Shown here one piece after another: positions 29,543-39,935 of a stretch of 64,000 bases of DNA; positions within the stretch are counted from its first letter, which is position 1; each line of letters opens with the position of its first letter. A program made the translations under genes and the position numbers. This DNA is from Mantis religiosa (Eukaryota; Arthropoda; Insecta; Mantodea; Mantidae). Location of the stretch: assembly GCA_030765055.1 (NCBI GenBank), contig CM060955.1:160686743-160750742 (forward strand), given 5' to 3'. A model generated the notes under the pieces. That model had not been told where the DNA came from, did no database searches, and was given only the letters and a program-made list of their open reading frames with translations.

Positions 29543-29692
29543 GCCGGTAGAGGAGGCGTCAAAACTGCTTACAGCACATTAAATACGATCGTAAGCCGCT
29601 AGGGGATTTGCATATAAACTCGCTCTATCAGCGATGCTATTGATGACGTCAAATTTTGCGCGGTTAAATCGCAGATAAAAATGAACACCATG

Positions 29693-29932
29693 CATGTACT
29701 CTGTACTCATTTGAACATCATTTCATACATCGCCCGATGACTTTGTTTTGGAGGTTCTCCCTTATCCTGAAAGATGGATGTCTGGTAACTCTAAGCTCGA
29801 TGTACCCTGTACTCATTTGAACATCATTTAATACATCGCCCGATGACTTTGCGTTGGAGGTTCTCCCTTATCCTGAAAGATGGATGTCTGGTAACTCTAA
29901 GCTCGATGTACCCTGTACTCATAAGTAATAAA
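29693..29932 (+). repeat. SINE1 element, right part with two body units
   Basis: Continues the element interrupted at 28428: TGTACTCTGTACTCATTTG, then two units of about 108 bp with CGATGACTTTG and TTGGAGGTTCTCCC. It ends inside a unit at 29932 without the normal 3' terminus. Confidence 0.78.
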
Positions 29933-31584
29933 TACATTTTATGAGTGTTACTTGAACCGTTAAAGTGATAATCCTTAATGTAAGCAACTATGTTACATCC
30001 CTAATGTACGGACTAACCACGTTGTTAGAAACCGAGTAATGAAAATGAAGCCGATAGAAGGCTATTGGATGAGAGAATGGAAGTAATACACGAAGGAACA
30101 TAAAGAAGGTTGTCGTGAAGAAATTTGCATGAGAAACAGAGATGGTGCAGTGGATATATATCACTCCCTCTTGAGGTTATTTATCGTGCTTTTGCCCTCT
30201 TTTGGAGATGATGTAAATATGAGAGACTAGTCGGAGGGGAAGGGGATAGAATCAATGCGAGGCAGCTGATGAAGGAGGGGATGGAGTAAAAAATGTCAAC
30301 CCCCATCAGCGCTACTCTAATCGGTTTAACACCCCCTGGTAGCAGTTCCATCGTGGTAAGCGGGACCAAAGTTTCCCATTGTACTTCTACATGCTCTTAC
30401 AAGCCTAATCAAATACGGGGAAAATGCGCCTTGGAAGTTCAGTACAGCGCTGTGGAGGAGCATTTTGTGAATACGGGCTGCTACTGTCACTTGAGGTGGT
30501 TCTCCCCGTTTGGAACCTGATTGATTCCTCCCAGCACTCAACACCTCAAAGTAGGAAAGGTGACGTGTGAGGGTTACGGATGTAGGAGGTTGACTGGACA
30601 GGTCGGGGTTTTCCTCGGGGTTTGCTCTGCATAAACCCTATTCTTGGTTCCAGGGTGTGGGATACGTCCTGACTGGGTGAGGTGTGATTAGCGAAGAAAA
30701 CACCTGACTCTTCCATGATGGATTTATTCACAATTGTAATCAGGTACCTCACTCGCCACCTGGACAGTTGCTGTTTGTAGACTCGTGTGTTGCGTTTGGT
30801 GGCAATGGTAGAGTTGTTTACGCGTGTTGTGTATTTGGTGTATTCTTACCGTATTTGTGTATATAATGACTTCACGACGCCTCGACCGAAAGAGCGTGTT
30901 TCTGTTACCAAGAAGGCACTGATCCATGTGTTGTGTATTCGAGGTACTCTTGCCGCGCTGATACGTATGGCGTGGTTTCACTACAACCCGACCGAGATAG
31001 AGTGTGTCAGCTATCAAAATCACGAATCCAATATCTCCTGGATTTCCCCCTCTATCGTTACATTTTGAATTTTTGTGTGAATCACGTGAGCAAGTTCTAA
31101 ACTGTAATTGGTTGGTTTCCATTTCGAGTTTAAACCATCGTACGAATTTTGTATGTGCGCATGACCGAACGTTGCTAGAAAGTTTCCCACTTAATTCCGA
31201 AGCACGTACGAATTCGGATAATATAGTACTGCATTGTATTGATCACGTACGTATTGGCGTGAAAGAGAGAACAGGGCATCAGACCGAGCCTTCACATGGT
31301 TCGCAGGTATTGTTCCTAGGAGTGGGCTTTGTTATGAAGAAAGCCGACCGACCTGTGTTCTCAATCTTGAGGGGCCTCATATTTCTGTTTCTCCGTTCAT
31401 CTACATTTCTAGTCCATCAGACACTTCTTATATATGCCCTATCTATTATAATTATGCTAACCTAATATTATTTGGATATAACACATATTAAGTGACTTTA
31501 TGTTCATGACCAAGGGGAACCGTTACATACTAGAAGTACGAGAACGTCTTTATAGAATGGAACTGCTAGTAGCTTTTGTTTAAA
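29933..31584. other. Unassigned; contains a diverged 118-bp duplication
   Basis: 30820-30905 and 30938-31015 align loosely (TGTTGTGTATT, TACTCTTGCCG/TATTCTTACCG, CCGACCGAGATAGAGTGT/TCGACCGAAAGAGCGTGT). A plus-strand frame of 153 codons (31004-31465) and several others have no recognisable domain. 30200-30720 is GC-richer. No gene is supported. Confidence 0.4.
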
Positions 31585-32345
31585 GTCATTTATTGTTCTA
31601 CAATATTTCGCATAACACCAGTACATTTTGGCTTTCGATGAAACCACTTCTTAAAGCAATGATACCAGTCTTTCTGAGGCACTAAGATCAGGTGTGTACC
31701 TATAATGTCTCATTGGTTCATTTGATCACAAAAAGGATTCCACGTATCGTACTGTAACTTTGTGGGTTCGTAGAATTAAACGGCCGAGTTGAAGAAATTA
31801 AAAATCTCCTTTATTTTCGTCAAAATACACTGTCCAGTTCTCACGTAAGAACATTAAATCACATATACACAGTCTTACAAGGTCGATCACAATAACAAAC
31901 AGTGACAGCAGCTCTCGTTACAACAACACAGCTGGCTATCTCTCATTTCACAACTAACTGACTCATCACTAGCCATGGCTTCTTTTTATACACCTAATCG
32001 ATCATTCTAGATTGTTCTCGACTTTACTCTAAAATGTTGCAAGATAAAACACGAATGTTCTAGAATGTAACTATATAGGTGCCGGCAAATCTTTCACCTC
32101 TGTGATAAACTATCCATCTCTTGTTTATCAACGCTATCGTTAATTGTTTGTGCTCGTCTATCAGTTCCTTTTGTGTGCGCAAGCCACCTTATCGCGTTTG
32201 GGTTCGCGACAATACCTTTACTTTTTGGAAACAAAACGAAGTCACAAGATGCTAAGTTAAGAGGTATATGGTGGAAGCTCCATGGGGCTCACCTTTAGGG
32301 CATCCAAATACTCATTTGTTAGTTTTGCTGTGTGTGACAATGCGT
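31585..32345 (-). pseudogene. mariner-type transposase relic split by a solo LTR
   Basis: Upstream of the LTR on the minus strand, frames near 32345-32215 give ALSHTAKLTNEYLDALKV and LASCDFVLFPKSKG, the second- and third-Asp blocks of a mariner-type transposase (DNA.PHTA..., ...APCDFFLFPKLK). Beyond the LTR, KKWFHRKPKCTGVMRNIVEQ near 31680-31600 fits the C-terminal tail. Both parts are frameshifted. The LTR at 31753-32211 is therefore a younger insertion. No TIRs were found. Confidence 0.55.
31753..32211 (-). mobile_element. Solo LTR, copy 1
   Basis: 459 bp bounded by TGT...ACA. On the minus strand it starts TGTCGCGAACCCAAACGCG, has TATAAAAAG in the middle and AATAAAGG near the 3' end, and ends GAACCCACAAAGTTACA. 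That is the U3-R-U5 order expected of an LTR. Flanking tetranucleotides are GTAC and ATAC, a possible decayed 4-bp duplication. The interruption of a mariner reading frame confirms insertion. It shares its terminal 20 bp with the LTR at 48562. No internal region is present. Confidence 0.75.
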
Positions 32346-33102
32346 TATGTTATAATATTTTGGGATAAACGGAAACTTGTTACCAATCATCGGTAACGAT
32401 ACGTCTAACTCCTAATGCTATAATAGCAATATGGCCCGATTTGAGTGGGGGCTTCAGCACCCTTCTTCTTGCCAGTACTACAAATTCATTGAATTCTGGT
32501 AGACTCACAGTTACTTTTGTAGCTGTTATCGAATAGCATCTTATTGTCTTCATTACTTCTTTAATGAGTTACATTGAGGTAGCCGTTATATTATTTTCCT
32601 GTCATCCCTACTTCCCTTTTGGCAGTTCCCGCTCTGGACAGTGGATACCACGAAAATGCCTTTATGTTGTCTATATGAAATGTAGTTGACTTTTAGGGGA
32701 GAGTTAGGAAATAGATGGCAGAAAAATAACATTTCGTAGGAAGGCTGTTTCCTGGATATTTACAGCCCTCCCTCTCCCTGTGTCATTGTCGTCGTAACGA
32801 AGTTGCGAGCGAGCAGCGCATTGCGACGTTCAAAGATGCTTGCTTGGTTTTGTTTGCCAGTGCGTGCGAGGTCGGCAGCATGGCATTGATTCGCTTTGCT
32901 CCCTGCAACAAAGCCTTGTGGGCAACCAAAGTTTCCCTTTGACTTCGGCCTAGTAGACCACAACTTGCCAGAGCCATAAGTTCAGTATCTTCCAAGGATG
33001 CGACACCACCCACCCTTTACGTAGAAACAGTATCGATAATTTTTCTTTTTAAATACTGCTCTAACGCTTTAATTCAATTGAATATATTAAATAACATGTA
33101 CG
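32346..33102. other. Unassigned
   Basis: 32346-32600 may continue the mariner relic upstream. Minus-strand frames of 67-76 codons at 32760-33013 overlap each other and show no motif I can name. Confidence 0.35.
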
Positions 33103-34690
33103 AGGGGCTGTCGTAAAATTTTTTAAAATGTGATAGAGAGTTTGTGTTGATATTTGCTTGTTAGTTCTTCTCTACGTAGTCACCATCCAGGTTTACACAT
33201 TTTTCCCAGCGTTTCTTGACCTTCCGAATACCTTGGTTATAGAAGTCTGCAGAATTCGTTTTAAACTACTCTTTCACTTCATTAATGACGTCATTTGTGT
33301 TGTCAAATCGGCGATCACGCAAAGGATTCTTCATTTCCGGGAACAAGAAAGAGTCACTTGGTGCGAGATCGGGCGAATAAGGCGGATGCTGTAAGATCTC
33401 AAAGCTACATTCCCTTGTTTTGTCAACTGTAACTTGAGATGAATGAGCTGGTGTTTTGTCAGACAGTTGAGTGCAGAGGATCCACACCCCATTAGTCCTG
33501 GACCCGTAGGTCCAAGGACCCGGGCCTCCTTCAACCGGGGAGTTATCCGAGCTGTCCCAAATGGCGCTCGGCATTCTCCGTGGGGCTTTCCATAGGGCAA
33601 GACCTTGTTTCCTAACAAGCCCCCCCCCCCCCATCTGGTCCTAGGGACTCAAGACGGGATGGAAGTGGATACGCCACTTACGCGCGTCAACACTCAAGGT
33701 GAAGACTACCGATATGACCTCGGTGGGGCCGCCTGGTGATCTAGCACACCTTCTACTAGCTGAGCAGGCTAGTACCCGGAAACTTAATGGCTTCCCTCAA
33801 CCCCGTCCGAAGACGTACCCAATCTCCCACGGGTATCGGGAACACACTGCCCCCTCGAAGCCATCCCAGTTCGAACAACTCCCGAAGGAGGGGCTCGGCT
33901 GTTCGGCCCGAGGTTCCTCTAGTAACTTCAGAGGTACCACAAGTGCTAAGGGTCCGCAGCGCCCGCACTTTTGCAGCTGTATTGTCAGACAGAAGACGAA
34001 CAACTTTGGAGAGCATACCGCGTCGTTTCTTAATCAGAGCTGCTCGTAACTTGTCCAGAAAATTGCAGTAGTATCTGTCAGTGATGGTTTGACCCTTGGC
34101 AAGATAATCTGTAAGGATGACACCACGACAGTCGCAGAAAACTGTAAGCATGACCTTCCTAGCTGACTTTTGCACCTTTGGGAGGGAGGAAATCGGCATG
34201 TTTCCATACCATGCTCTTGGTTTTTGTCTGGAGCATACTGATAGATCCAGGATTCATAAATGCTTACCAGACGATAAAAAAACATTAGCTTCATTCTGTT
34301 CCAACATCAACATCTGTCTTGAAAGGTCACGCCGTGTTTGCTTTTGGAAAGGGGTTAGCAAACGTGGAACTCACCGTACAGACACCTTAGACATGTGCAG
34401 TTCGTCATGAATAATTTTCCACACACTACCATAACTAAGATGTCTCATTCATGATCATTTGGATGGTTGCTTGTCTGTCTTCCAGTATTAAACACTCCAC
34501 TTTCTTCACTGTCACAGCTGACGGTCTAGCAGCTCTCGGCTCATCTGTCAGGGACATGTGACCAGTTTGGAAATTCCTTTTCTACCTCACAATAGTGCCA
34601 TATGATGGACAATCATTTCCATAAACAGCCGTCATCTCATCATGGATTTCCCGGGCCGTTTTGTCATTCAAATGCAGGAACTTGGTAGAA
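33103..34690 (-). mobile_element. mariner element, copy 2, truncated and interrupted
   Basis: The left end CGAGGGGCTGTCGTAAAATTTT, preceded by TA, matches the TIR of the mariner at 53692, and the two copies align along their length. On the minus strand the transposase keeps CDCRGVILTDYLAKGQTIT (second block) but is cut by the GC-rich repeat at 33467-33981. The first catalytic block reads VSIYESWIYQYAPD, with Tyr where Asp is expected. The transposase-5' end of the element is missing after about 34690, so the right TIR is lost. Confidence 0.82.
33467..33981 (-). mobile_element. GC-rich retroposed repeat, copy 2, inside a mariner
   Basis: Flanked by a perfect 11-bp target duplication TTGTCAGACAG (33456-33466 and 33982-33992). 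The same mariner position is uninterrupted at 54050, so both edges are exact. It contains the shared blocks of the family, including a run of 14 C's near 33620. Antisense and sense frames across it have no domain. Confidence 0.88.
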
Positions 34691-35084
34691 GAAACCAGTA
34701 GATAAAGCAAATGGCTGTTATATGCCAATAGTATAGCACTAGAATGGTGACGTAGTAGGGATGTGACAAACAGTTCCTTTCGCTTAACGGTGGAAACTGT
34801 CGCAGCTGCAGTGCTTTTACATTAACTGTTACGAGTAATGATTAAGTCATTTGTTTTTGTGGTTTCGTACGCAGTTGCATTGCAGTTTCCAGTAACGATT
34901 AATCGTAACTGCGTTTGAACATTAACGATGTGGATACAGAGTCACTCTGTTATTTGATGCAATAGAAAAAGACGCTCACTGCTTCACATTCCTGCACACT
35001 AATCCTAAATATGAGCATCACGTGATGCAGACATATCAAACAAAACACTGCACAATTGCTAACTTACTTTATAGATTAATTTAC
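34691..35084. other. No recognisable feature
   Basis: Sequence between the truncated mariner and a SINE1 fragment. Repeated GTAACGATTAA-like words near 34820-34900 suggest a weak local duplication. Confidence 0.35.
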
Positions 35085-35238
35085 GTCCTCCAACGTTAAG
35101 TCATATCGGACGATGAATGGAATGATGTTCAAATGAGTACAGGGTCTATAGAGGTTAGAGTTACCAGACATTCATCTTTCAGGATAAGGAAAACCTCCAA
35201 TATTATCATATCGGTGATGATTGAAATGTTGTTCATAT
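35085..35238 (-). repeat. SINE1 body, 3' part (split by LTR-like element)
   Basis: Opens with the normal 3' terminus (TAATTTACGTCCTCCAACG), has one full unit and part of a second, and breaks at GTTCATAT, where the 35239-35797 element is inserted. It resumes at 35798. Confidence 0.75.
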
Positions 35239-35797
35239 TGCAACGGAAATATATTTGTTCTCCACTCGCAGCAGATAGGAAGCACGCCAACTTTTTAAAA
35301 GATCCAGGTCGAGTTTTGATTAAATAAGAGTCATGAGATCTTTTCTCAGGTGTGGATGTGGATTTTTGGTGACAGAAATCAAATTTATATAACTCCGATT
35401 TCGTAATATATTAATTAATTGTATAATATGAACTACAATTCACTCGTTTCTATTACAAATATCGAATAACACTTCCTGAATGTTATTAACTTTCCTTTAC
35501 AATTATATTCACCGCAACACTTTTCATCGTTGTGAAACACGACTGAAGATTATAACACTTTTCTCAAGATTATTGATTTTCTTCTCACTATAGTTACTTC
35601 CACTTTATTTTGTGATTGGCCGATCCACTGGCACGTCACCACATCACGTCATACCACGTCACACCACTACTACTTCGGCCAATCACACTACTACATACAT
35701 TTTTATATATTTAAATTATTAAATATATTTACATAATTAGTTTTTATAAATTTATAAACCTTTCATACTTTAAACATAACCAAAAAGTACTGTTACA
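35239..35797. mobile_element. LTR-like repeat, copy 1
   Basis: 559 bp with TG...CA ends (TGCAACGGAAAT to CTGTTACA). Insertion into a SINE1 body defines both edges, and the flanking tetranucleotides ATAT and CTAT differ by one base. A second, heavily interrupted copy spans 49788-51586. No ORF. A solo LTR is the most likely identity, but orientation is unclear. Confidence 0.6.
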
Positions 35798-35905
35798 CTA
35801 TGAATCTAGGGTACATAGAGTGTAGAGGTACCAGACATTCATCTTTCAGAAAAAGGGAAAACTTTCAACGTTAATAAATTATATCGGTGATGAATGAAAT
35901 GGGTG
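35798..35905 (-). repeat. SINE1 body, remainder
   Basis: Continues the interrupted unit (GAATCTAGGGTACATAGAG, CCAGACATTCATCTTTCAG) and ends in a partial further unit. Confidence 0.72.
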
Positions 35906-37898
35906 AATTGAACTTTGTAGTGTGCTTGATTTTTATGACCATTAACGGTTATCTAGTTAATATTTCCATCACTTCAGTAACCGTAGTATGCAACCATTAC
36001 GTTATCTTCTGTTAGTACGTAGACCCAGGATTACGACAGGGAGTACGTCAATAGTCGTAGGCAATTTCATGCCTTGATTTATTTAATGGATCTGAGTACA
36101 AAAAGGACTCCTATTTCGAGACCCCGGATCATCATATTGATGATATCGTAGAGGGACACAATTTTAACAACATTGGTGGAAATGGGGTTCATCGATCTAG
36201 ATAATGCTGTCTCCATAACAGCGGGAACGGGAGTACTTCGGGGAGACCTGGAGGGCTAAAAATGGTTCTCTCTGATATTCTCGTCTTATTGTACTGCAAT
36301 AGTCTACTCCTGAGGGTGTAATTTTTCCCTCCACCCACGCGGAAAGCACCTATCAGTCTGTTTCTGTCCCTTGCATCTGTCCTGTAGCCATACCACCGGA
36401 TCGATGTGACTGCAAGGTGCTACTCTGTGCTACAGCCAGAATGGAAACTACATACCTAATACCTATACCTTTAACTTGCACTCTTTTGTACCTTGACGTA
36501 GGCATTGGAAATATCTGAAGGAGGAAGGAAAGTTCTGATACATACTCTCTTTCTGGGTCTGTTACAGACTAGTTTTACAACCTATTTTTCTATCTACTTC
36601 ATATTAATAAGATAAACAGTACCTTATTGATAGTCAGATCTTTTAATAAGTGATCGTCGTGAGATACCTTTGACATTCCATGGCATACACAAAAACAATA
36701 AGGACTAACAACTTCCTATTTGGGAAAAGTATGAATCTTTGGAAATCTAAATCAATAACAAGGAATATGTCGAAAATACTTATGCCTCCAATAAAATATA
36801 TTTGACATTAAGTTTGTGCTTTAACAACATCCATATTTGTTTATGCAATAAGACTTTGTCTATCTCTTAACGTTTCAATATTTTTAGAAAAGACATTCAG
36901 GATGAGGAGGATTTTTGAGACAATTTCTAGGAAATTCAAGATGTATATTTTATTTGCTACTAAACTTTCTATGACTGAAATTTCATAAACATTTTCAAAA
37001 ACTCACCTTTTCCTCTTTTTAGTCTGTAAAGTAGTTTATGCCTTCCTAAATCTAAAGAATGCTTAGATAGCATTCGCAAGCCATTTTTAAAAGCTCTAAT
37101 CCAGTTTGTGAGCTACGTTAATACTAGTGTTAGATGTGGATTCTAATTCTTTATCCCTGTTTTCTCGGTATTGAAAATTTTAACATTTTTCATCATTTAA
37201 GACGCTCCTTTCGTCTCAGTTTTAGTGTTAGACTGATGAAACTTGCTACACACGTTCATAGAGACACGGTGAATAGAAATTGCTCTGGGCTTTATTATGA
37301 GATGCATTTAATCACACTTTCTGTACTTCAAAACACAAATATTTCAATTTTTTTTTTGGCAAAAAAGCCATATTCTTAGCTTTAAAAATTTCTGGATCCT
37401 AAAGTTATTGAGACTCAGAGAAACCTAAGGCAAATTAAAAAAAAAAAATGTTTTGGGGACCTGTTGTTAAAATATTAGACCAAAATTTAAGTTATTTTGT
37501 CGCAAGGAACATTTTAGGTGACGTAGCCAAGAATAAATACATTTGACCATATTTTCCAAACCATCAAAGTGAAATTGATAAATTTTGGGCTGTATCATAT
37601 TTACACTAAGTTACATCTGTGGTATATATCTTAAAAAGCTAGCGTTATTAGTTCAGGATTTCAAATTTTCAGTCACAGGTATCCTTAAACGTATACTATT
37701 TTAATGAAAATCTTTAGCGCCATTTTTGAGAAAATAAGTTTCGAAAGGAAAGTTCCATATAAGAGCGTTCTTTTCTTTTTGATTGCTGTTGTTAAGATAA
37801 ACAAATGTCTCTCTTCTTTCCAAAGTTAAATATTTAATTCTTATGAAACATGTATATTCCTTGATACAAATTTTAAATGATGTAAATGTTGTTCTCTA
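35906..37898. other. No recognisable feature
   Basis: Nearly 2 kb of AT-rich DNA. 36080-36430 is richer in GC and has no motif. No repeat similarity to other parts of the window. Confidence 0.45.
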
Positions 37899-37899
37899 A

Positions 37900-37900
<1 letters not shown>

Positions 37901-37979
<79 letters not shown>
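37901..37979. repeat. (AC)n microsatellite
   Basis: About 39 perfect AC units. Confidence 0.97.
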
Positions 37980-37981
<2 letters not shown>

Positions 37982-38020
37982 ATTGTTTCTGCGCACGCTT
38001 GGACAGACTCGACTATAGCT

Positions 38021-38666
38021 CGGCCGTTCTATCTCCGGCTCTGATATTTCTCGAGAGGGGGAAGCAGGCTGTTGCCAGTTCTTTAGCGGGTATTTCAAGC
38101 AGAGGAACAATGCGTATTTTAAATATTTCAGTACTTGCATATTTCACGAACCAGTAGCCATATTATTATAATAGCGATAATAATAGGACTTACGATCACT
38201 AAACATCGGAATTCACGCACGAAAAATATAACAAAGAATGTTCACCAGCGCAAGCCGCTATTAGGCCACGTGGCTCAAACAAATTTAAGCTGGCAACACG
38301 GTGTTGGGTTCGGGAGCCACGCCTACCAGCGACAATGCTGATTGGCGCTAGCAGACAGTTTTAACTTCCTGACCACGACACCGGATGTAGAGACTCCCAG
38401 TACCGCCAACAGATGCAGTTAGTGTGTGTGTGAAAGGTGTGAATGAAATATTCGAATAGAGTGGTGTTGTAATAAATATCTTGCGTTATGATGAAATTGT
38501 AAATTGTATTTCAGTGTTTTAAAGTTAATATAGTCCTATATTTTCATTGTAAAGATAATTTTGAGGATATGTTTTCAATTGCCCATTACTGTATGTTGGT
38601 ACTATTAGGTTTCCCCTTCCACCTTTTACAGTCGCAAAACGTCAGAGCCGGAGGTACAACGGCCGG
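38021..38666. repeat. Inverted repeat pair, possible TIRs of a 650-bp element
   Basis: CGGCCGTTCTATCTCCGGCT at 38021 followed by CTGA is matched inverted at 38641-38666 (GTCAGAGCCGGAGGTACAAC then GGCCG), about 26 bp with three or four mismatches. The enclosed DNA has no ORF. Target duplications are not evident. Confidence 0.4.
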
Positions 38667-38874
38667 ACAGTACACGCTAATTTCAGTTAATCTCCTGCTC
38701 CCTTCTTTTGACGTTGCTATAACAACCAAATAACTTATCTCCTACTGGTGCACGTACACTTTCATTTTCGTACACATTAATCTTTTCATAACAATACTAA
38801 ATCAATTTTTAAAATTTATAACTGTCGCAGGACGTATGGTATTTAAGCAAATTATATTTTTTATATTTCTTATC

Positions 38875-38967
<93 letters not shown>
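38875..38967. repeat. (CT)n then (CA)n microsatellite
   Basis: About 39 CT units with one interruption, then about seven CA units. Confidence 0.96.
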
Positions 38968-38968
<1 letters not shown>

Positions 38969-39841
38969 GAGTAGTTCGTCTCTGTGGCGTAGGGAATAGT
39001 TTTATGTAATGCCTTTTAGAGTAAAGATTTTAGATTTTGATAATTGTTTCACCATTGAAAAGCCAAGTTCTTTATGACAAATTATGGAGAGATGCAACAC
39101 CTTCCGTTACATAAATTACTAATCGATTAATAATAGAATTTTACAAAGCCCTAGTACTGGAATACGAATGTTGAAATTAAAAAAACAACAACACATGGTT
39201 ACTAAGAAGTCTTTGGCTATAGTTGAGAAATGCCGTGGTATGGTAAATAGTTGTTACTCTGGAGAATATAAATAGTTGCTACACTTCTCAGACTAAAGCA
39301 GCAGCATCCTATTACCTTTTATAACAACATAGATGGCCTTAATGTGGCACTTGAACAAATGAAGACTAGAATTCTTCAGATGATGCACTGAATTTCGCAC
39401 ATGCCCTTCCTTCCTTCTTGTGTGTTTATGTCAATGCATGCTAAATACTATATAAAGAGTAAAGATTGGTTTCTATAGATATCAGAGATCCGGTACTTTG
39501 TACTAACTGAGAAAACACTTTTTTCTCTATGGTCCTAGTACTATTTCGTGATTTATGTTTAGTGATTATTTATTATGTGAAAATTATGTAGTTTTTGTTA
39601 TTACATCACGTACTGGAATAACAAAAGGGCATACGTAGTAACCATAAAAATGCTTGCGTTGAAAGGAGAGCAGAATAAGGTAGGTGGGGAAGTATGCAGA
39701 CAATATCAAAGAGAAATGGATGAGAAGGATTAGGAAGTTAAGAAGTAGAGAAATGGACGACACAAGGTCAAGGTCACGTAAGGGCTACCGTAGAGGCAAA
39801 CGATTAGGGAGCCAATACCACTGTTAGTCCTTAATTGTAGG
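38968..39841. other. No recognisable feature
   Basis: AT-rich DNA without supported features. Confidence 0.45.
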
Positions 39842-39935
39842 GAATTTGCCGCCCCTCGTAGCCATGGTCGTTAGAGCGTATGTCTAGCGTTCCACCGCGT
39901 AGAGGGTCACGGGTTCGATTCCCACCTCGGGCATG
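39842..39935 (+). repeat. tRNA-derived SINE head or tRNA pseudogene
   Basis: A box GTAGCCATGGTCGTTAGAGCG and B box ACGGGTTCGATTCCCAC in normal order and spacing. The acceptor strands (GCCGCCCC versus CTCGGGCA) do not pair well, and the anticodon arm is long. AT-rich sequence follows without the features of the other SINE families. Confidence 0.6.

Larger units (their letters stand above)
28429..29692 (+). mobile_element. 1.26-kb DNA transposon inserted in SINE1
   Basis: The ends are inverted copies, CACGGTGTTCATTTTAA on the left and the reverse complement of CATGGTGTTCATTTTTA on the right. Left flank ends in TA; the right flank starts CA (mutated TA) and then resumes the SINE1 body exactly where it stopped, which proves an insertion. 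Size, TIR and TA target fit the Tc1/mariner group. The plus strand contains a helix-turn-helix relic but no DDE domain that I can read. A (TA)n microsatellite lies inside. A partial second copy is at 22507. Confidence 0.78.

Noticed and set aside
31004..31465. 153-codon plus-strand ORF as a gene
   Set aside because: No recognisable domain, no supporting context, hydrophobic AT-driven C-terminus.
33756..34199. 147-codon minus-strand frame as one protein
   Set aside because: It fuses the mariner transposase with sequence of the inserted GC-rich repeat; the junction at the target duplication shows it is chimeric by insertion.
39842..39935. Functional tRNA gene
   Set aside because: A and B boxes are good, but the acceptor strands do not pair and the anticodon arm is abnormal.
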